Part shown: piece by piece, positions 34,001 through 45,392 of the stretch
How positions within the stretch are numbered: the stretch's first letter is position 1
Layout of the letters: each line of letters starts with the position of its first letter
NCBI GenBank assembly: GCA_019188255.1
Contig: JAETXT010000003.1
Span: forward strand, 6,200,001-6,264,000
Source: Verticillium longisporum
Lineage: Eukaryota > Ascomycota > Sordariomycetes > Glomerellales > Plectosphaerellaceae
Length of the DNA: 64,000 bases
Reading direction: 5' to 3'
Notes under the pieces: generated by a model
The model's input: the letters and a program-made list of their open reading frames with translations, nothing else
What the model was told of the DNA's origin: nothing
Databases searched by the model: none
Program-made: the position numbers and the translations under genes

Positions 34001-35422
34001 AAGCATTGCTGAGAAACACCGATCGTGGAAGGCTCTTGCTGTATCGTTGATTGAGCAGATCCATGGACTACGGAAGGAAATCGACCTGGCGGCCTCGGCC
34101 GCGGACATCCCCGCTCTTCGATCTAAAGCTGAGCGGAAGGAGGCACAGATTGGAGTGTACTTTGACAAGTACGGCGAGGCTTTCGCCTTCCCCACGTACG
34201 ACATCCTACTCGAAAGCGACAGTGTGCAGTCAGTTCTCGACTTTGCCTACGACAAGCATGGGTACAAGACCAAGTTTCTCAGACAGAAGCCCGAGCTCGC
34301 GAGGATATCTTGGATCAACGACATTCAGGAGGAGAAGGACATTGACCATGCGGCCGAGACTCTGCTGGATCTAGGCCTGAGCCGAGAGCAGCAGGTGTGG
34401 AATAAGAAGATCGAGCTCAGTCTCGGCAAACTGGCCCTGATGGCAGAAGCAGAGCAGCCTTCTGAGTCCTCGCCAGGGCTGTTCGGGTCGAGGCGCGTCA
34501 ACAAACTCACCGTTGCCAAGGACGAGGCCAAGCAAGAAGAACAACTCGACGAAATCGACAACGAGCTAGCCATCATCCAGATCCAGGACGATCTGTACAA
34601 ACAGATCTACCCAAGCGCCAGTGTGGCCGTGGATGACTCTGCGGCCCTTGACCTTGCCATGGAGAGCCACGCGACGAACATTCCGCGACAGCAAAAGGCT
34701 CTGAACCAGGTTTTCGAGAACGGCATGAGGCGGCTCCTTAAGCACGAAGCCCTCGACGCCATGACGCTCATTGATATGCTCACCTTGGTCGCGCTCAAGC
34801 CTGAAACAGCCAGCGAAATGCAGGATCCTTTCTACCTCGCCTTGCAGGTTGCAGACCACGGCTTGAAGAGCGAGGAGCTCAAGATGGCCAAGCGTCTCAT
34901 CTGGAGGCGATGCTACATTAGGGATGACTGGATGAAGCTCAACGACACCCAGCTCAAGGACGATGCTCAGGTCCAGGAAGCACTTGGCGAGACGGCGCTG
35001 TTCGGCGCCCTCATCACCGGCTATCATCATCGTAAGTGCCATGCCCTCGCTATCGGTATGATTTGTTATTCTGATCATGTGCAGAAACCCTCGAGACGCC
35101 CTTCCACTATGTCCGTCCATCTGAGGCGCTCGGTGCCTTTGTCGACGGCCCCGATCGTCGTTTCCACGATATGGACAAGCCTTTCCGAGAGAAGCTTGTC
35201 CAGAACTCGAAGGAGGAGGACACGCTGCTTCGCAAGTACATTGACAAGGCGCGCCTGGAGAAATGGGCGAGGTCCACGGCCGAGACGGCCGAGACAGAGG
35301 TTGCGGCCTACGCGGACGAGCAGACCAGGGCTGGGGCGGAGCAGACGGATGGGGACGCAGAGACGCACGACGAGACTCCCAGCAGTCTCCGACCGAACGG
35401 CAGCACAAACGGGACCCACTAG
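31087..35422 (+). CDS. NUP133: nucleoporin Nup133, two apparent indels
   Basis: Exons 31087-31425, 31487-35031 and 35085-35422, about 1407 aa with two inferred bases. A basic, disordered N terminus (RSRRRQRPLSSDNL, KAKRRR) leads into a seven-bladed propeller (YTVSKLPALPDRI, GYALSLNHTHAIVWPY, LHAWKIHRGG). A long alpha-helical C-terminal half follows (WFVHDIEKMETFVAWGYEV, LRLGKWDESTSIAEKHRSW, KPFREKLVQNSKEEDTLL), as in Nup133 of the Y-shaped Nup84 complex at the nuclear pore. Two breaks separate three ORFs that belong to one protein. One is at 33061-33062 (ttcctg should read ttccctg, restoring FPDSEMAEAAVELSQEIL). The other is at 33408-33411 (a G run one short, restoring EVLGEVDRVRHWF). Apparent in-frame stops are artefacts of these breaks. 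Confidence 0.92.
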
Positions 35423-36339
35423 GGCCCGTCACAGGACGGGTGACTTCTTGAGACTGGGGTCGGGGAATTCGGAGGGTGGGCCAGAGCCCCCTGGATGAGG
35501 ACGACAAAACCAAAAGCAAACGCGAGAACAAGGGTGGTGGCGTTCTCTGAGCTGACTTATTTGGTGTATTATAATAGGCCTGAGTCGTCGTACGGGTCTC
35601 GTCTGGCTGTTGGTTTTCCAAGACGGTGGAAGAAACCTACCTACGTATTCGCTGCGGCGAAGCAATGACATACAACTTTCTTGTGTTGCTTGGCTCTCCT
35701 TTCTGGCCCATCGTCGGTTGGGGCGCCGCTGTTAAAGTTCTCCTGTGCACTGGAGTAGGAGTCAAAACGAGGTCAGACGGTCTTGGACACGAACATGATT
35801 CGGGAGGGTTCGGCATGTCAGTGCCTGCTCAGAGCCGGTGTTTGTTTGCCATACGAGGCTCAGCCAGAACTTCATGCCATGTGAGGTGAGCACACTGATG
35901 TGATCCTTGCGTTGCGTCGGGCCCATCGAGGAAGATGATTGCAGTTGAATCGAGAGACGAACTCTCAGCCCAGCAGTCACCGATGAAAGAAAGTCCAAAG
36001 TTTAATAACCCCAGAGGGGAATGGGGTGTATTCCCAGCATTCTGCCTCTGCATCCAAGATTTTATCATGATCCATCGTAGCTACCACGCGTGCTCATGTC
36101 CCACCAATATACCCCCAAATTTCCCTCAACATTGGCTACCCGTCAAGCTGCTCAATTAGACATGTGAATACGCCAGGCCGCCAAGCCAGAACAGCCTTGA
36201 GTATATTGTAGGCTAACCATCGCATTCGCGGACTCCATCGATAAACCATCATACGCCCAGTGCCCTCTTTGGGTCTTCACAATCAATCCTACAGACGGCA
36301 GACATATCAGCTCTGCATGCTACGATAGAGCCCGTGATT
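35423..36339. other. convergent intergenic region (NUP133/MCT1)
   Basis: 917 bp between convergent 3' ends. UTR-like sequence, no gene or repeat of note beyond a short acctacctac motif at 35636-35645. Confidence 0.5.
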
Positions 36340-37693
36340 TTAGGCATTCATCTCTTCGTCCGTCACCCTCTCTGTCTCCTCTAGTCCTCGGAGAACCTCC
36401 TCGATATCGCTGGGGTCGGTGATGGCCCACACGCCGCCGCCCTTGACCGTGTCATGGCCCTTCATGCCGACTTCTTTGCCGACGAGATTTCTCCCGACGC
36501 GGCCGGGCCCGATGCCGACCCACCTCCTGACCTTCTCCTCCTGGTCGAGGTACTTGATGCTGTCCCACCAGCGCACCGTCTCGAGGCATTGCCTCGACAG
36601 GAGATCCTGCAGCTCGGCCTTGCTCTCAAACGGCCTCGCGCTGACGTTACTCACGCACGGCAGCCGGCCAGGAAAGGTGACAATGTCGTCGCCCTCACGC
36701 CCGGGCACTCGACTCTTGCCGGACAGCAGGCGGCGCATGGTGGCGACCGCAGGCCTCATGATGGGGCTGTGAAAGGGGCTGTCGCTGTTCAGACGAACGT
36801 CGCGGGCGTCGTGACCGAGGAACTGCCGCAGGTGAGTGACAAGGGTCTTGATGCGGGCCACGTCGCCGCTGAGGACGATTTGATTTTTAGAATTGACATT
36901 GGCAATGGAAACCTGCTGGAAGGGCGGCAGGTCGTAGTTGGACTCGGCTTTGCTGCCCTGGGAACCGCCGGGGCGCACGAAGCGGTCGACGGCGGCGACG
37001 AGGCTGTCGAGGTACTCGGGCTCAGTGATGACGGCGACCATGCCGTATTCGCCGCCGTGCTGTTCAATGGCAGCGCGCGTCGCATCCTCCATGGCGCGGG
37101 CGCGGGCACGGACGAGAGAGACTGTCGTCGAAGGTGATGTAGCCGCCGGCGACGAGGGCGGCAAACTCGCCAAGCGAGTGGCCGAGGGTGACGTCTATGC
37201 GGGCAGGGGTCTCGAAGCCGAACTCGCGCTCGAGGATGCGCAGGATGAGGATAGAGGTGGCCATGATGGCGGGTTGGGCGTTGGATGTCTTGGTCAGGGT
37301 CTTGCCAGGCCCGTCACGGATGACGTCGGAGAGCTTGTAGCCGAGGCAGTGGTCAATCTCCTCGACAATGGGTTTCGCGGTCGCAGGGAAGGCCTCAATC
37401 CAAGGGGTCATCATGCCGACTTTCTGAACGCCTTGGCCTGGGGGCGGCAGTCAGCAAAAGGGAGGTTGGAGAGGGGTGGTGCGCCAGAGAGCGCCAGAGA
37501 GCGCCAGAGAGCGCCAGAGATGCGTACCTGGGAAGAACAGTGCCGTCCGCGGCCTCTTGGCCGTGGAGGCATATCTACGGGCGACATGTTGGGAGGCCGA
37601 TGCGGCAGTCGCTGGCGCAGTCGGTGTTCTCGAGGCAGCTCGTGAGGCATTCACGATGCGGCGGCTGGTGAGAGGAACTCTGAGAGCAGTCAT
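36340..37693 (-). CDS. MCT1: mitochondrial malonyl-CoA:ACP transacylase, one apparent indel
   Basis: Exons 37693-37528 and 37437-36340. The N terminus is rich in Arg, Ser and Ala (MTALRVPLTSRRIVNASRAA), typical of a mitochondrial presequence. FabD motifs are present: FFPGQGVQKVGM (start of the fold), the nucleophile elbow GHSLGEFAALVAGG with the active-site Ser, and NSDSPFHSPIM with the catalytic His. The enzyme loads malonyl groups on mitochondrial ACP for type II fatty acid and lipoate synthesis. A frame change follows FDDSLS at about 37113-37122. It is explained by two missing bases in a CT dinucleotide run, since the next frame continues directly with LVRARARAMEDATRAA. The 90-bp intron contains four perfect copies of a 10-bp repeat. 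Confidence 0.92.
37481..37520. repeat. 10-bp tandem repeat inside the MCT1 intron
   Basis: Four perfect adjacent copies of gcgccagaga, lying wholly within the single MCT1 intron (37438-37527) and making up almost half of it. Confidence 0.95.
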
Positions 37694-38001
37694 GGCTATG
37701 TGCCCGCCAGAGGCGTGGCGCAAGGTCTAGGGGATCGCGACCATGGGAGGGGAGCCCTTGTGGTCGGAGGTGACAGGGTTCAGAGGTGTAGGAGAGAATG
37801 CTTGCGAAGTTGCTGCTAGAATGAATGGCTTCGACGACGGCTGCGTATGGTAATGGAGTGGGACAACGGCGCCCGGCCTAGCGGGTTGAGGCTCCTGGTC
37901 AATGAAGCATGAGGGTCGGTCGGGAATCGAGGTCCGGGTCAACCCAGACGCAGGCCCCAGCACATGCCGAGACGCGTGACGCCAGAGCCCTGGGCGGTGG
38001 G

Positions 38002-38037
38002 GGCAGTGGCAGTGGCAGTGGCAGTGGTAGTGGCAGT
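38002..38037. repeat. ggcagt hexanucleotide repeat
   Basis: Six adjacent copies, the fifth with a t in place of c. Noncoding. Confidence 0.9.
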
Positions 38038-38147
38038 GGGCACTGATCGTTTAGTGGCCGCCTGCAGCCGGTGGCCCGAAGGAAGGAAGGGGAAGCCAGT
38101 GGGGCCTTCTTGCTCCCCGCATTCCAGCTGCGTTGCCCGTCTTCTTA

Positions 38148-38235
38148 CCTAGGTAGGTACCTTACCTACCTACCGTACCAACCCACGTAGGTAAGGTACC
38201 TTAGGTAAGGTAAGGTACCTTACCTAAGGTACTTG
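38148..38235. repeat. ACCTAGGT / GGTACC palindromic motif cluster
   Basis: Alternating taggtaggtaccttacctacc and aggtaaggtacctt segments are largely self-complementary. Similar but shorter clusters occur at about 3668-3703, 16740-16765, 22188-22215, 27504-27532, 30531-30544, 47438-47515 and 50358-50369, always between genes or in an intron. Confidence 0.75.
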
Positions 38236-38530
38236 CCCACTGTACCTGGGAAGGACCTACGGAGAAGGCTCGTGCAACGGAAGGGGCGTGCTGACATCCA
38301 TGGCTGTCTACTGAGAATCTGCCAACAGCTAGACGGACTGTGATACTGGTTTTTCGGCATCATAGTCATGGCAGCCATCTTGGAAAGATGAATCAATGTG
38401 AGGAGCCTACACAACAATTGTCGTGGCAAACGTTACGGAGCAGGTTGAACCATGAGCTTGGCACCCCACGGACAACAACGTCTTCTGGATAGTTGGTGTC
38501 CGCATTGGCCAGCAGGCCGCTTGCCCTCGA

Positions 38531-40265
38531 CTAACAGCGAATCTCAACCCCGCCGTTGCTGACCGTCAGGTACTTGACGCCCTTGTACGGCTTGACCCCG
38601 TCACCGAGCCCCTTGCTCTTCCTGGGGTCAATCATGATGCTCTCCACCTTGATCCCGCTTGCGAGCCATCCCTTGACGGAGAAGCTCACTGACGCCGACG
38701 TGGGCATCAGCATCTTGTTCTGTGCCACCTTCTTGGCATCCCTCTCCTCATCGCCGCCCGCCGCGGCCTCCTCCCTCGTCTTGCTCGATGCGCTTTGGTA
38801 CGGCTCGTTGTAGGTGTACTCTGTCCCGAACCCGAACCCTGACGGGTCAAGCTCCTGCTCTTCCTTGTCCGGCAGCTGCCCGACGACGGTGCACCGAAGT
38901 CCAAAGTAAGACGTGCTCGACGGCAGCTCCTTTGTCGGCACATGCCACTCGAGCAACTTCTCGCCGGGGTTGTAGCTCGCGTCGCCCTTGCTCGGCCGGA
39001 TCTCCGAAAGGTTCCGCACGTCCGCCGGCAGCGGCACCTTGATGACGAGCTCCTCGAGCAGCGGCGCCCCTGGCGACCCGGAATGCGGTCCGCCACGGCC
39101 ATACTGGCTCGAGGATGAAGACGATGAGCCGCCGGAGCTGAGCATCATCTTGTTCACGTGCAACCGGACCTCGAAATCTGCCCCCGCCGGGCCCAGCCCT
39201 GTCTTGATCTCAATGTTGACGGGCAGTTTGAGGTTGCCACCCTTGCCCCCCGTGAACGGCAACAGGTCGACTTCGTAACCCGCCAGGATGAAGCGTCCGT
39301 CAGGCGGGATGAAACTGAGCTCGCCGGGCCTCTCTTTCCACCTCGCCAGCCGCACACAGGGGTGGAACACTGGCAGGTCCATGATGCCGCCAAGATTGTG
39401 CTTGCCAGAGGGGCTCGTCAGGTTGAGGATTATGTCGGGCACGCCAGAGACTTTGCACGTGAAGGCTATCGTGCCGTTGGCGAAGGCGGCGAGGGGTCGG
39501 CCCGAGGGAGCGAGAGTGACGGTGAGGGTCTCCACAATGTCGGCGTAGAGCTCGTTGGACGTGTGGCGGACGTTGGCGCGGCGCCAGGGCAGAGCGGGCG
39601 TGTTGGAAGGGATGAGAGAGGGGGCGCTCGAGTTGGAGAAGCTCGTCGCTAGGTTGCCGGGTTTCCTGTCACCGGTCAGATTGTATGCCCTTGTTGCTTG
39701 TTGATTTCACCTTCTGTCTTCCAAGAGGCGCCCAGCACATACCCCGGGAGATTTATGCTGCCGAGCAGCTTGCCCATCCACCCCTCGACCTCGACGAGAT
39801 CTCGCAGCGCGTTAGGCTCTGTCGTGTTGACGGTACCGGCATCGCACATTTCGTTGAGCAGCTGGGCAACGACATCGTAGTTGTTCTCAATCTTGTGCGC
39901 TATCAGTGGTGCGCCGAGAAACTCTTCGAATGCGTCGATTATGCGGTGGATGAACTCGAGGGCGAGCAGGGGCTCAACCTCTTGCGAGGACGTGGCGATG
40001 TACAGCAGGTTCGCATGATGCAGGCTGAAGACGAGGGTCGGCGGGTTCGTGTTCGGGAGGTAGATGAGGTTGGGTCGTGGCGCGGGGTGTTCTAGATAGA
40101 GAGGCAGGAGGTGTTGGGCAGAGAGCGGCCGCCCGGTGTAGGTGTGCGACAGGACGGCGTGGCTGGCTGGGTCAGGGCGGCGTTCGTGGCAGCCAGGGAT
40201 CTCAGGTTGGGACGGACTGACTTGTGCTCATCAAAAATGTGCAGCGCTTCGATAACACCGTTCAT
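38531..40265 (-). CDS. APM3: AP-3 adaptor complex mu subunit
   Basis: Exons 40265-40222, 40162-39743 and 39665-38531 give 532 aa with no frame problem. The start MNGVIEALHIFDEHN is characteristic of AP-3 mu. The N-terminal longin-type domain continues with VLSHTYTGRPLSAQHLLPLY and ALEFIHRIIDAFEEFLG. The C-terminal mu-homology domain spans about residues 200-532 (NELYADIVETLTVTLAPSG, ILNLTSPSGKHNLGG, YLTVSNGGVEIRC). It acts in Golgi-to-vacuole transport of selected cargo. A variable Ser/Gly loop at about 39100-39130 is unlikely to be structured. It is divergent from a DMAC1-like gene with 341 bp between starts. Confidence 0.95.
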
Positions 40266-40606
40266 GGTTCGAGGGGCCGCTCGCGGGGTTGCGAGGCTGG
40301 TTGGTGGTTGTCAAGCAGGCAAGACAAGGCGAGGCGAGGTACGGGGAGGTGCCATGGCGGGGGGGGGAGCAAGCTCCAGCCAGGAACATGATGACATGAA
40401 ATGCCCACGGTGACAGCCCCACATCGGCGGTCGGAGCTTGAGAACTGCGACATTTGGCTGCCAGTGGCAGACAGGCCCCCAATTCAATCTCCCAAAAGCC
40501 CATGTCGTCTGGTCGCATTGGATTCTTGTCTCCGTTGAGCACTCGCAGAAGCACCACCATCTCCCACCCAAATTTCGATCCCACTTCGCCTTGTCTGCTC
40601 CTCGCC
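40266..40606. promoter_or_regulatory. compact divergent promoter (APM3 / DMAC1-like)
   Basis: Only 341 bp separate the two start codons, so the two genes share promoter DNA. It contains a G-rich run at 40359-40366. No specific site recognised. Confidence 0.5.
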
Positions 40607-40956
40607 ATGGCGGGCGACGTCCCTAGTCTCAGCTCGCTCGACAAGCCTGAGAACCTCAACGATCTGCTGCGCGCCGACCGTGGCGATGATTGCACGTCGT
40701 GCCGTGTCGTCGGTTCGTCTGCCTTACCAGTTTCGATGCCTCTCTTGCACACTTTGCTAACGCGATGGCACCAGGCGGCGGCGCTTTCCTTGGCCTAGCT
40801 GGCTACAACTACTTGACCGGCATGTCGCATCTCGAGAAGCAGCGAGCGGCTCTGCTGCAGCGCAAAACCATGTTCGGCATGCGGAGTCGCAAGCTCGGTG
40901 TGGCGGGCATCTCCCTGGGACTCGCCTACTTGGGCATCTGGAGGCTGTTCAAGTAG
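40607..40956 (+). CDS. DMAC1-like (DUF4536) small mitochondrial membrane protein
   Basis: Exons 40607-40712 and 40775-40956 encode 95 aa. A Cys-X2-Cys pair (DDCTSCRVVG) precedes a Gly-rich membrane helix (GGGAFLGLAGYNYLTG), a charged loop (SHLEKQRAALLQRKTMFGMRS) and a second helix (LGVAGISLGLAYLGIW). This order matches the DUF4536 family, which includes human DMAC1/TMEM261 and yeast Dmo2, small proteins of the mitochondrial inner membrane linked to complex I membrane-arm assembly in animals. Function in fungi is an inference. The 62-bp intron has an atypical GTTCGT donor but a perfect GCTAAC branch and restores the family's CRVVGGGAF. Confidence 0.85.
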
Positions 40957-41514
40957 AGCGCAAATGCCCACGCGAAACATCAGGATGTATGGGATATTTG
41001 TACAAGAAGATAGAGATACCAAAAGGGGGACACACTCACCCGGTTGACGATGCTCCGAGCAGGGGTTCGAAGCTGTAGATGCAGCTGGCGGCATCTGCCA
41101 CAGCTCGGTGCTACAGCCACGCATAATGATATTGTAAAACACTGTAAAAAGAAGGAATCTAAAGCACTGTTGTCTTTTTTTCTCGAATTTAATCGCGTTC
41201 TAACTATCCCCATGGGTGTTGTGCATGCTGTTTTGTGAAGCTACACAGGGCCCATGGATCCGAGTGCATCTTTGTCAGGTCAAAGGTCCGTCACTTGCCA
41301 AATGGAGTCTCAGAGCTCACCTCCAAAAAAGTTTCACTTCACAAGCTTCAGTCCATCCCACCCAGCACCATCGCTCAGCCTCACAACGCCATCTTCTCAG
41401 CAACGAAAATACCACGACGCATACACATACAAGAACTGTACCTCAACCTGACAGGGCACATCTGAACAATCACCTCCCCCGTCACCGGCAGACCCTGCCG
41501 CCCCGATACCCAAT
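40957..41514. other. intergenic (DMAC1-like / RRP4)
   Basis: 558 bp between two genes on the same strand, including the RRP4 5' leader. Nothing specific seen. Confidence 0.5.
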
Positions 41515-42632
41515 ATGCCCATCACAATCCATGCGCCAAAACCCACGCCGCAGGTTCACACCAACACAGTCTATGCGTCCGACTCAGACTCAGACTCCGG
41601 CGGCGGCGTCGATCTCGATGGCGACCTCAACATGAGCCGCCCCGCCAAGCGCGCCCGCAACGCTGGCCACCATGATATCGTCACGCCCGGCGAGGTCATC
41701 ACCGACGACCCCCAGTGGATGAGGTACCACATCTCTCTGTTCCACTCGTCTGATCGTTGTGCTAACCATTGATCAGAGGCCACGGCACGTACGTCAGCGC
41801 GGCCGACGGCTCCATCGTCTCGTCCGTCGCCGGCACCATCACCCGCACCAACAAGCTGCTGTCAGTGCGGCCGCTGCGCGCCCGCTACACGCCCGAGATT
41901 GGCGACCTCGTCGTCGGGCGCATCGTCGAGGTGCAGCCGAAGCGGTGGCGCGTCGACGTCGGCGCCTCGCAGCTCGCGACGCTGCAAATCTCCGCCATCA
42001 ACCTCCCCGGCGGCATCCTGCGCAAGCGCACCGACACGGACGAGCTGCAGATCCGCTCCTTCTTCGCCGAGGGCGACCTGCTCGTCGCCGAGGTCCAGAC
42101 GCTGCACGCCGAGGGCGGCGCCAGCCTGCACACGCGCTCCCTGCGCTACGGCAAGCTGCGCAACGGCCTCTTCTGCGCCGTCAGCGGCACCGGCGGCGGC
42201 GGCGCCGGTGTCGTCCGCGCCAAGAGGCAGAGCTTCGCCGTCGACGCCTCGGCCCGCGGCGCCGACCAGATCGAGGTCACGCTCGGCGTCAACGGCTACA
42301 TCTGGATCAGCAAGCTCGTCAAGGCCGACGGCGAGAGCGCCGGCGCCGGCGGAGAGGTCGTCGGCCTCAACCGCATGGAGGACACGGTCAGCGCCAATGT
42401 CTACTCGAGCCAGAACGACCGCATCGATACGGAGACGATGCGCGAGATTTCGCGCATACGCAGCGTCATCATGGCCCTCGTCGAGAACGGCCTGCGCGTG
42501 GACGAGGACACGGTCTCTACTGGGTACCAGATTGCTGTCGACATGGGACACGAGAGTGCCGAGGACGACATTTACCTCGGCGGGGAGAGGGGGCAGAGGC
42601 TGGCGGCTGCCATGATCGCGAGCGAGGCTTGA
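41515..42632 (+). CDS. RRP4: exosome complex subunit Rrp4
   Basis: Exons 41515-41723 and 41777-42632; 354 aa in a clean frame. An N-terminal segment with an acidic Asp-Ser run and a basic patch ([10 protein letters not shown]) precedes [19 protein letters not shown], the typical start of the Rrp4/Rrp40 fold. The S1 domain follows ([36 protein letters not shown]) and then a KH domain around [10 protein letters not shown]. It belongs to the three-subunit RNA-binding cap of the nuclear and cytoplasmic exosome. The coding sequence is extremely GC-rich, so all other frames stay open over most of the gene. Confidence 0.95.
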
Positions 42633-42833
42633 GTGCTCTACGCGGTTCACATGGAGGAAACAAAGTACAACCTTAATAGAGTATTCATTGAAAGCCAGTA
42701 CCTCTTAAATTCAAGGCATCCAAATCACGCTATGCATTTGTTTTAGAAAAATCGACTGTCCCGGCGTGGGTGTGGTATATCAAAGCCCAAGTCCTCCGTT
42801 CCGCTTCGTTGTTTCCGCAGTATGACCCTTGGC

Positions 42834-44096
42834 TCACGCCGCCGCGACGAGCTCTGCACCAGCAAAGTAGCCCTTATTCTCGATGACGCCGCGATTCTTG
42901 ACAAACGCCGTGTACTTGACGACCCACTGGGGCTCTAGCTCTCCGCGCAAGCCGTCGTGTCCCTCGACAGGGTCAACCAGAACGCCGGCGCCCTGCAGGC
43001 CGTGCCCGAGCAGCTCGCGCAGCGTGCCCTTGGGCAGCACGTTGGTGCAGTCTGTGTGCACGAGCAACTCGATGCCCTCGGCCTTGGCCAGCTGAATAAG
43101 AGGCGGCGGCACATTGCAACAGTTGTGGATGTTGATCTGGTCGACGGCTGGCCTGACGTTGACCTTCTTGAGGAATGCCGCAAGCTTCTCAGTGCCAAAC
43201 TCGGCGATCCCAAGGTTGCTTACAAGGCCCTGGCGCTGCAGATCCTCAAGGAAAGCCCAGGTCGCGGCCTCGGCTTCCACATCACCCTGCTGGGCATTGC
43301 GCTTGTCAGCCTCCCACTCGCAGTCGCCCTCAAAAGACATGTCGGGGAAGCTGGCGATGAGTAGGTCGACGCGCTCAATGTCGAGCTCGCGGCGGACAAG
43401 GGCCAGGGCTTCGCTGGCATGACGCGCGCGGTCGGCGACCGAGGCCGAGGGCAGGAAGAAGAGCTTGACCGTGACGTCGTAAGCAGAGGGCTCCTCCTGC
43501 AGGCCGGCCAGATCCCAGTCAATGCGGGGCACGTAGAGCGTGTCGGTATGATCCTCGTGGGCCGTCCAGATATCGAGGCGCGGGCGGCCGTTGGCGTAGA
43601 AGGGCGGGCTATTGGAGCCATTGCTGTTGCTGGTGCTGTGGCCGTTACCATTGCCATTGGTCAAATGGCCATTGGCATGGCCATTCAGGCCGTTGGTAAT
43701 GTTGCCATTGCTGGTGTGACCATTGGTGAACCCGTTGGTCTCGGCCGGGGTCGTGGCCTCAGCCTCAGACTCGGGCGAGGCAGCAGCAGAATAGTCCTGC
43801 TGAGCGGCGAGGAAGTTGCTTCGCAGGGAGTTTGTGAGTTCGAGGTTAGAACGGTATGCGCCGGGTTTGCGGATGATGGAGGGGCCGCCCGAGACGATGT
43901 TCCTGTTCGTGGGGCAAGTCAGTCAGCCAGTTTTTTCTTCTTTTCTGATTGTCCCCCGCTTCTGTTGCACAGCATAAACGCTCGTCGTTACAGTGTCACC
44001 GGTCGCTTGGTCATCATTCTCCAGCGATCAATGTTGCAGTGACGAAAAGAGAGGATAGGGCAGTACGAACCCGGTGGAGAGGATGAGCTTTGTCAT
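42834..44096 (-). CDS. glutamate-cysteine ligase modifier (regulatory) subunit
   Basis: Exons 44096-44071 and 43902-42834; 364 aa. The first exon gives only MTKLILSTG; the join restores TGNIVSGGPSIIRKPGAYRS. The rest is an aldo-keto-reductase-like barrel (VDLLIASFPD, LVSNLGIAEFGTEKLAAFL, RPAVDQINIHNCC, GIELLVHTDC), as in GCLM, which lacks reductase activity and stimulates the catalytic subunit in glutathione synthesis. A low-complexity Asn-Gly-His insertion (about residues 75-110, reiterated NGH and NGN units) separates the first strand from the barrel. This insertion is encoded by a repetitive ccattggcc tract and is probably disordered. Confidence 0.85.
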
Positions 44097-45392
44097 GACG
44101 GATCGCGACGAACGTCCTTTTTTCTAAGCCGGGTCGACGAGAAAACGCAAAACAGGCGAGGGGTAATAATGGCGCCCTCGGGCGTCGGCTGTCGACGGAT
44201 CGGGATATTGTGGATGTGTCGCCTTGTGAAAGCGGGATTGCGCAATAGATGATCTTCAGATGAGAAGGGATATAGGTGTGAGCAAGAGACGGGTTGGAGG
44301 GGTAGACGAGCGTTGAGATGGGAAAGTTAATATGCTGGGGGGCGGGGAGAAAAGTCGAGGGAAAAGCCTTCCAGTCCACCAAGGTAATAATAAGCAATCA
44401 GTCTTTCCAGGTCCTCCAGATGAAACGGAAAGGGCTGGGTCGACCTCGCGATAGTGCCTGCTCTCGGTCTCGCCGTATGCGGAGGGCGCGCGACCTTGGC
44501 TTAATAATGGAAGATTCAGCGAAGGGGGGAAAGGCCGATGGGATGAGTGACAAAAGTCGAGATGACGCGCTTGTTCGAGCATGGCCCGCCGAAGCATCTC
44601 CTACAAAGCGCACCTAGGCGCCCCCCGCCGCAACAAACCCCCATGCCATCATCATGTCCGATAGCTAAAGCTGATGAAAAAAAAACCCGAATGCCGTCTT
44701 TCATCCGCACTGGACGAGTCAGGCTGACGCATCATGGCAGCACCTGGCGCTGTAGTCCACTGGTAGCGCGTTCGGTAGCCTGTGGCCACTCTGCAGGCAC
44801 TCTGTGGTGCAGCGCAGCGTGGGATGTCTTGGAGCGTCACGCTGCCAGCCCACGGTCGTTGGCGCTCTCACCCCCACCACGACGGGCCTGTGAGCGTCTT
44901 CAGCGCGCCTCCAGTGACTGTAACCCTCTGCCGCTCGCCCGCCGTGTGCCCCCCCCTCCCTCGATCTCTCTCTCCGCCCCCATGCTCGTGCCGAGGATGG
45001 CAGATCTTCGGTTAATGGGCTGGAAGGACCCTGCACCTCGAGAAAAGGACACAGCGGAGGCTGGCTCTTGAGCCATTGGGGGAGCAAGGTGGGGACAGCT
45101 GGCTGGCATTCGAAAGCTCTCAACTGCCTCCTTGTCCAGTCCAGTACAGTTCAGGTCGTCGCCAACCACGGTCCGCTTCAACCACAGCCAGCACGCCCAG
45201 AATTATTTACCTGTCAGATCCACCATCAGCCTACCAGCTCACCTTGCTAAAGCGACGTCAGCTCGTCGGCTTGAATCCCTGGAAAAGCCTCAACTCCACG
45301 TACCTTGCTGGGTCAGCGGTTTCTTTCCACCTTCCGCCTCCCCTCACGTCCCAAGGTGCAGTGCAGGTGGTGTGCAACACATCGTCTACATC
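44097..45392. promoter_or_regulatory. divergent intergenic region (GCLM-like / AP-1 sigma)
   Basis: 1.3 kb between start codons. No gene supported; a tRNA-like A-box at about 44754 has no matching B-box. Confidence 0.5.

Larger units (their letters stand above)
37694..38530. other. intergenic with hexamer repeat and GGTACC palindrome cluster
   Basis: No gene. Contains six copies of ggcagt (one with a c-to-t change) at 38002-38037 and an 85-bp cluster of alternating ACCT/AGGT motifs at 38148-38235 that could fold into hairpins. Confidence 0.6.

Noticed and set aside
44745..44830. tRNA-like sequence (A-box tagtccactgg)
   Set aside because: No B-box (GGTTCGANTCC) at the right distance and no cloverleaf could be drawn.
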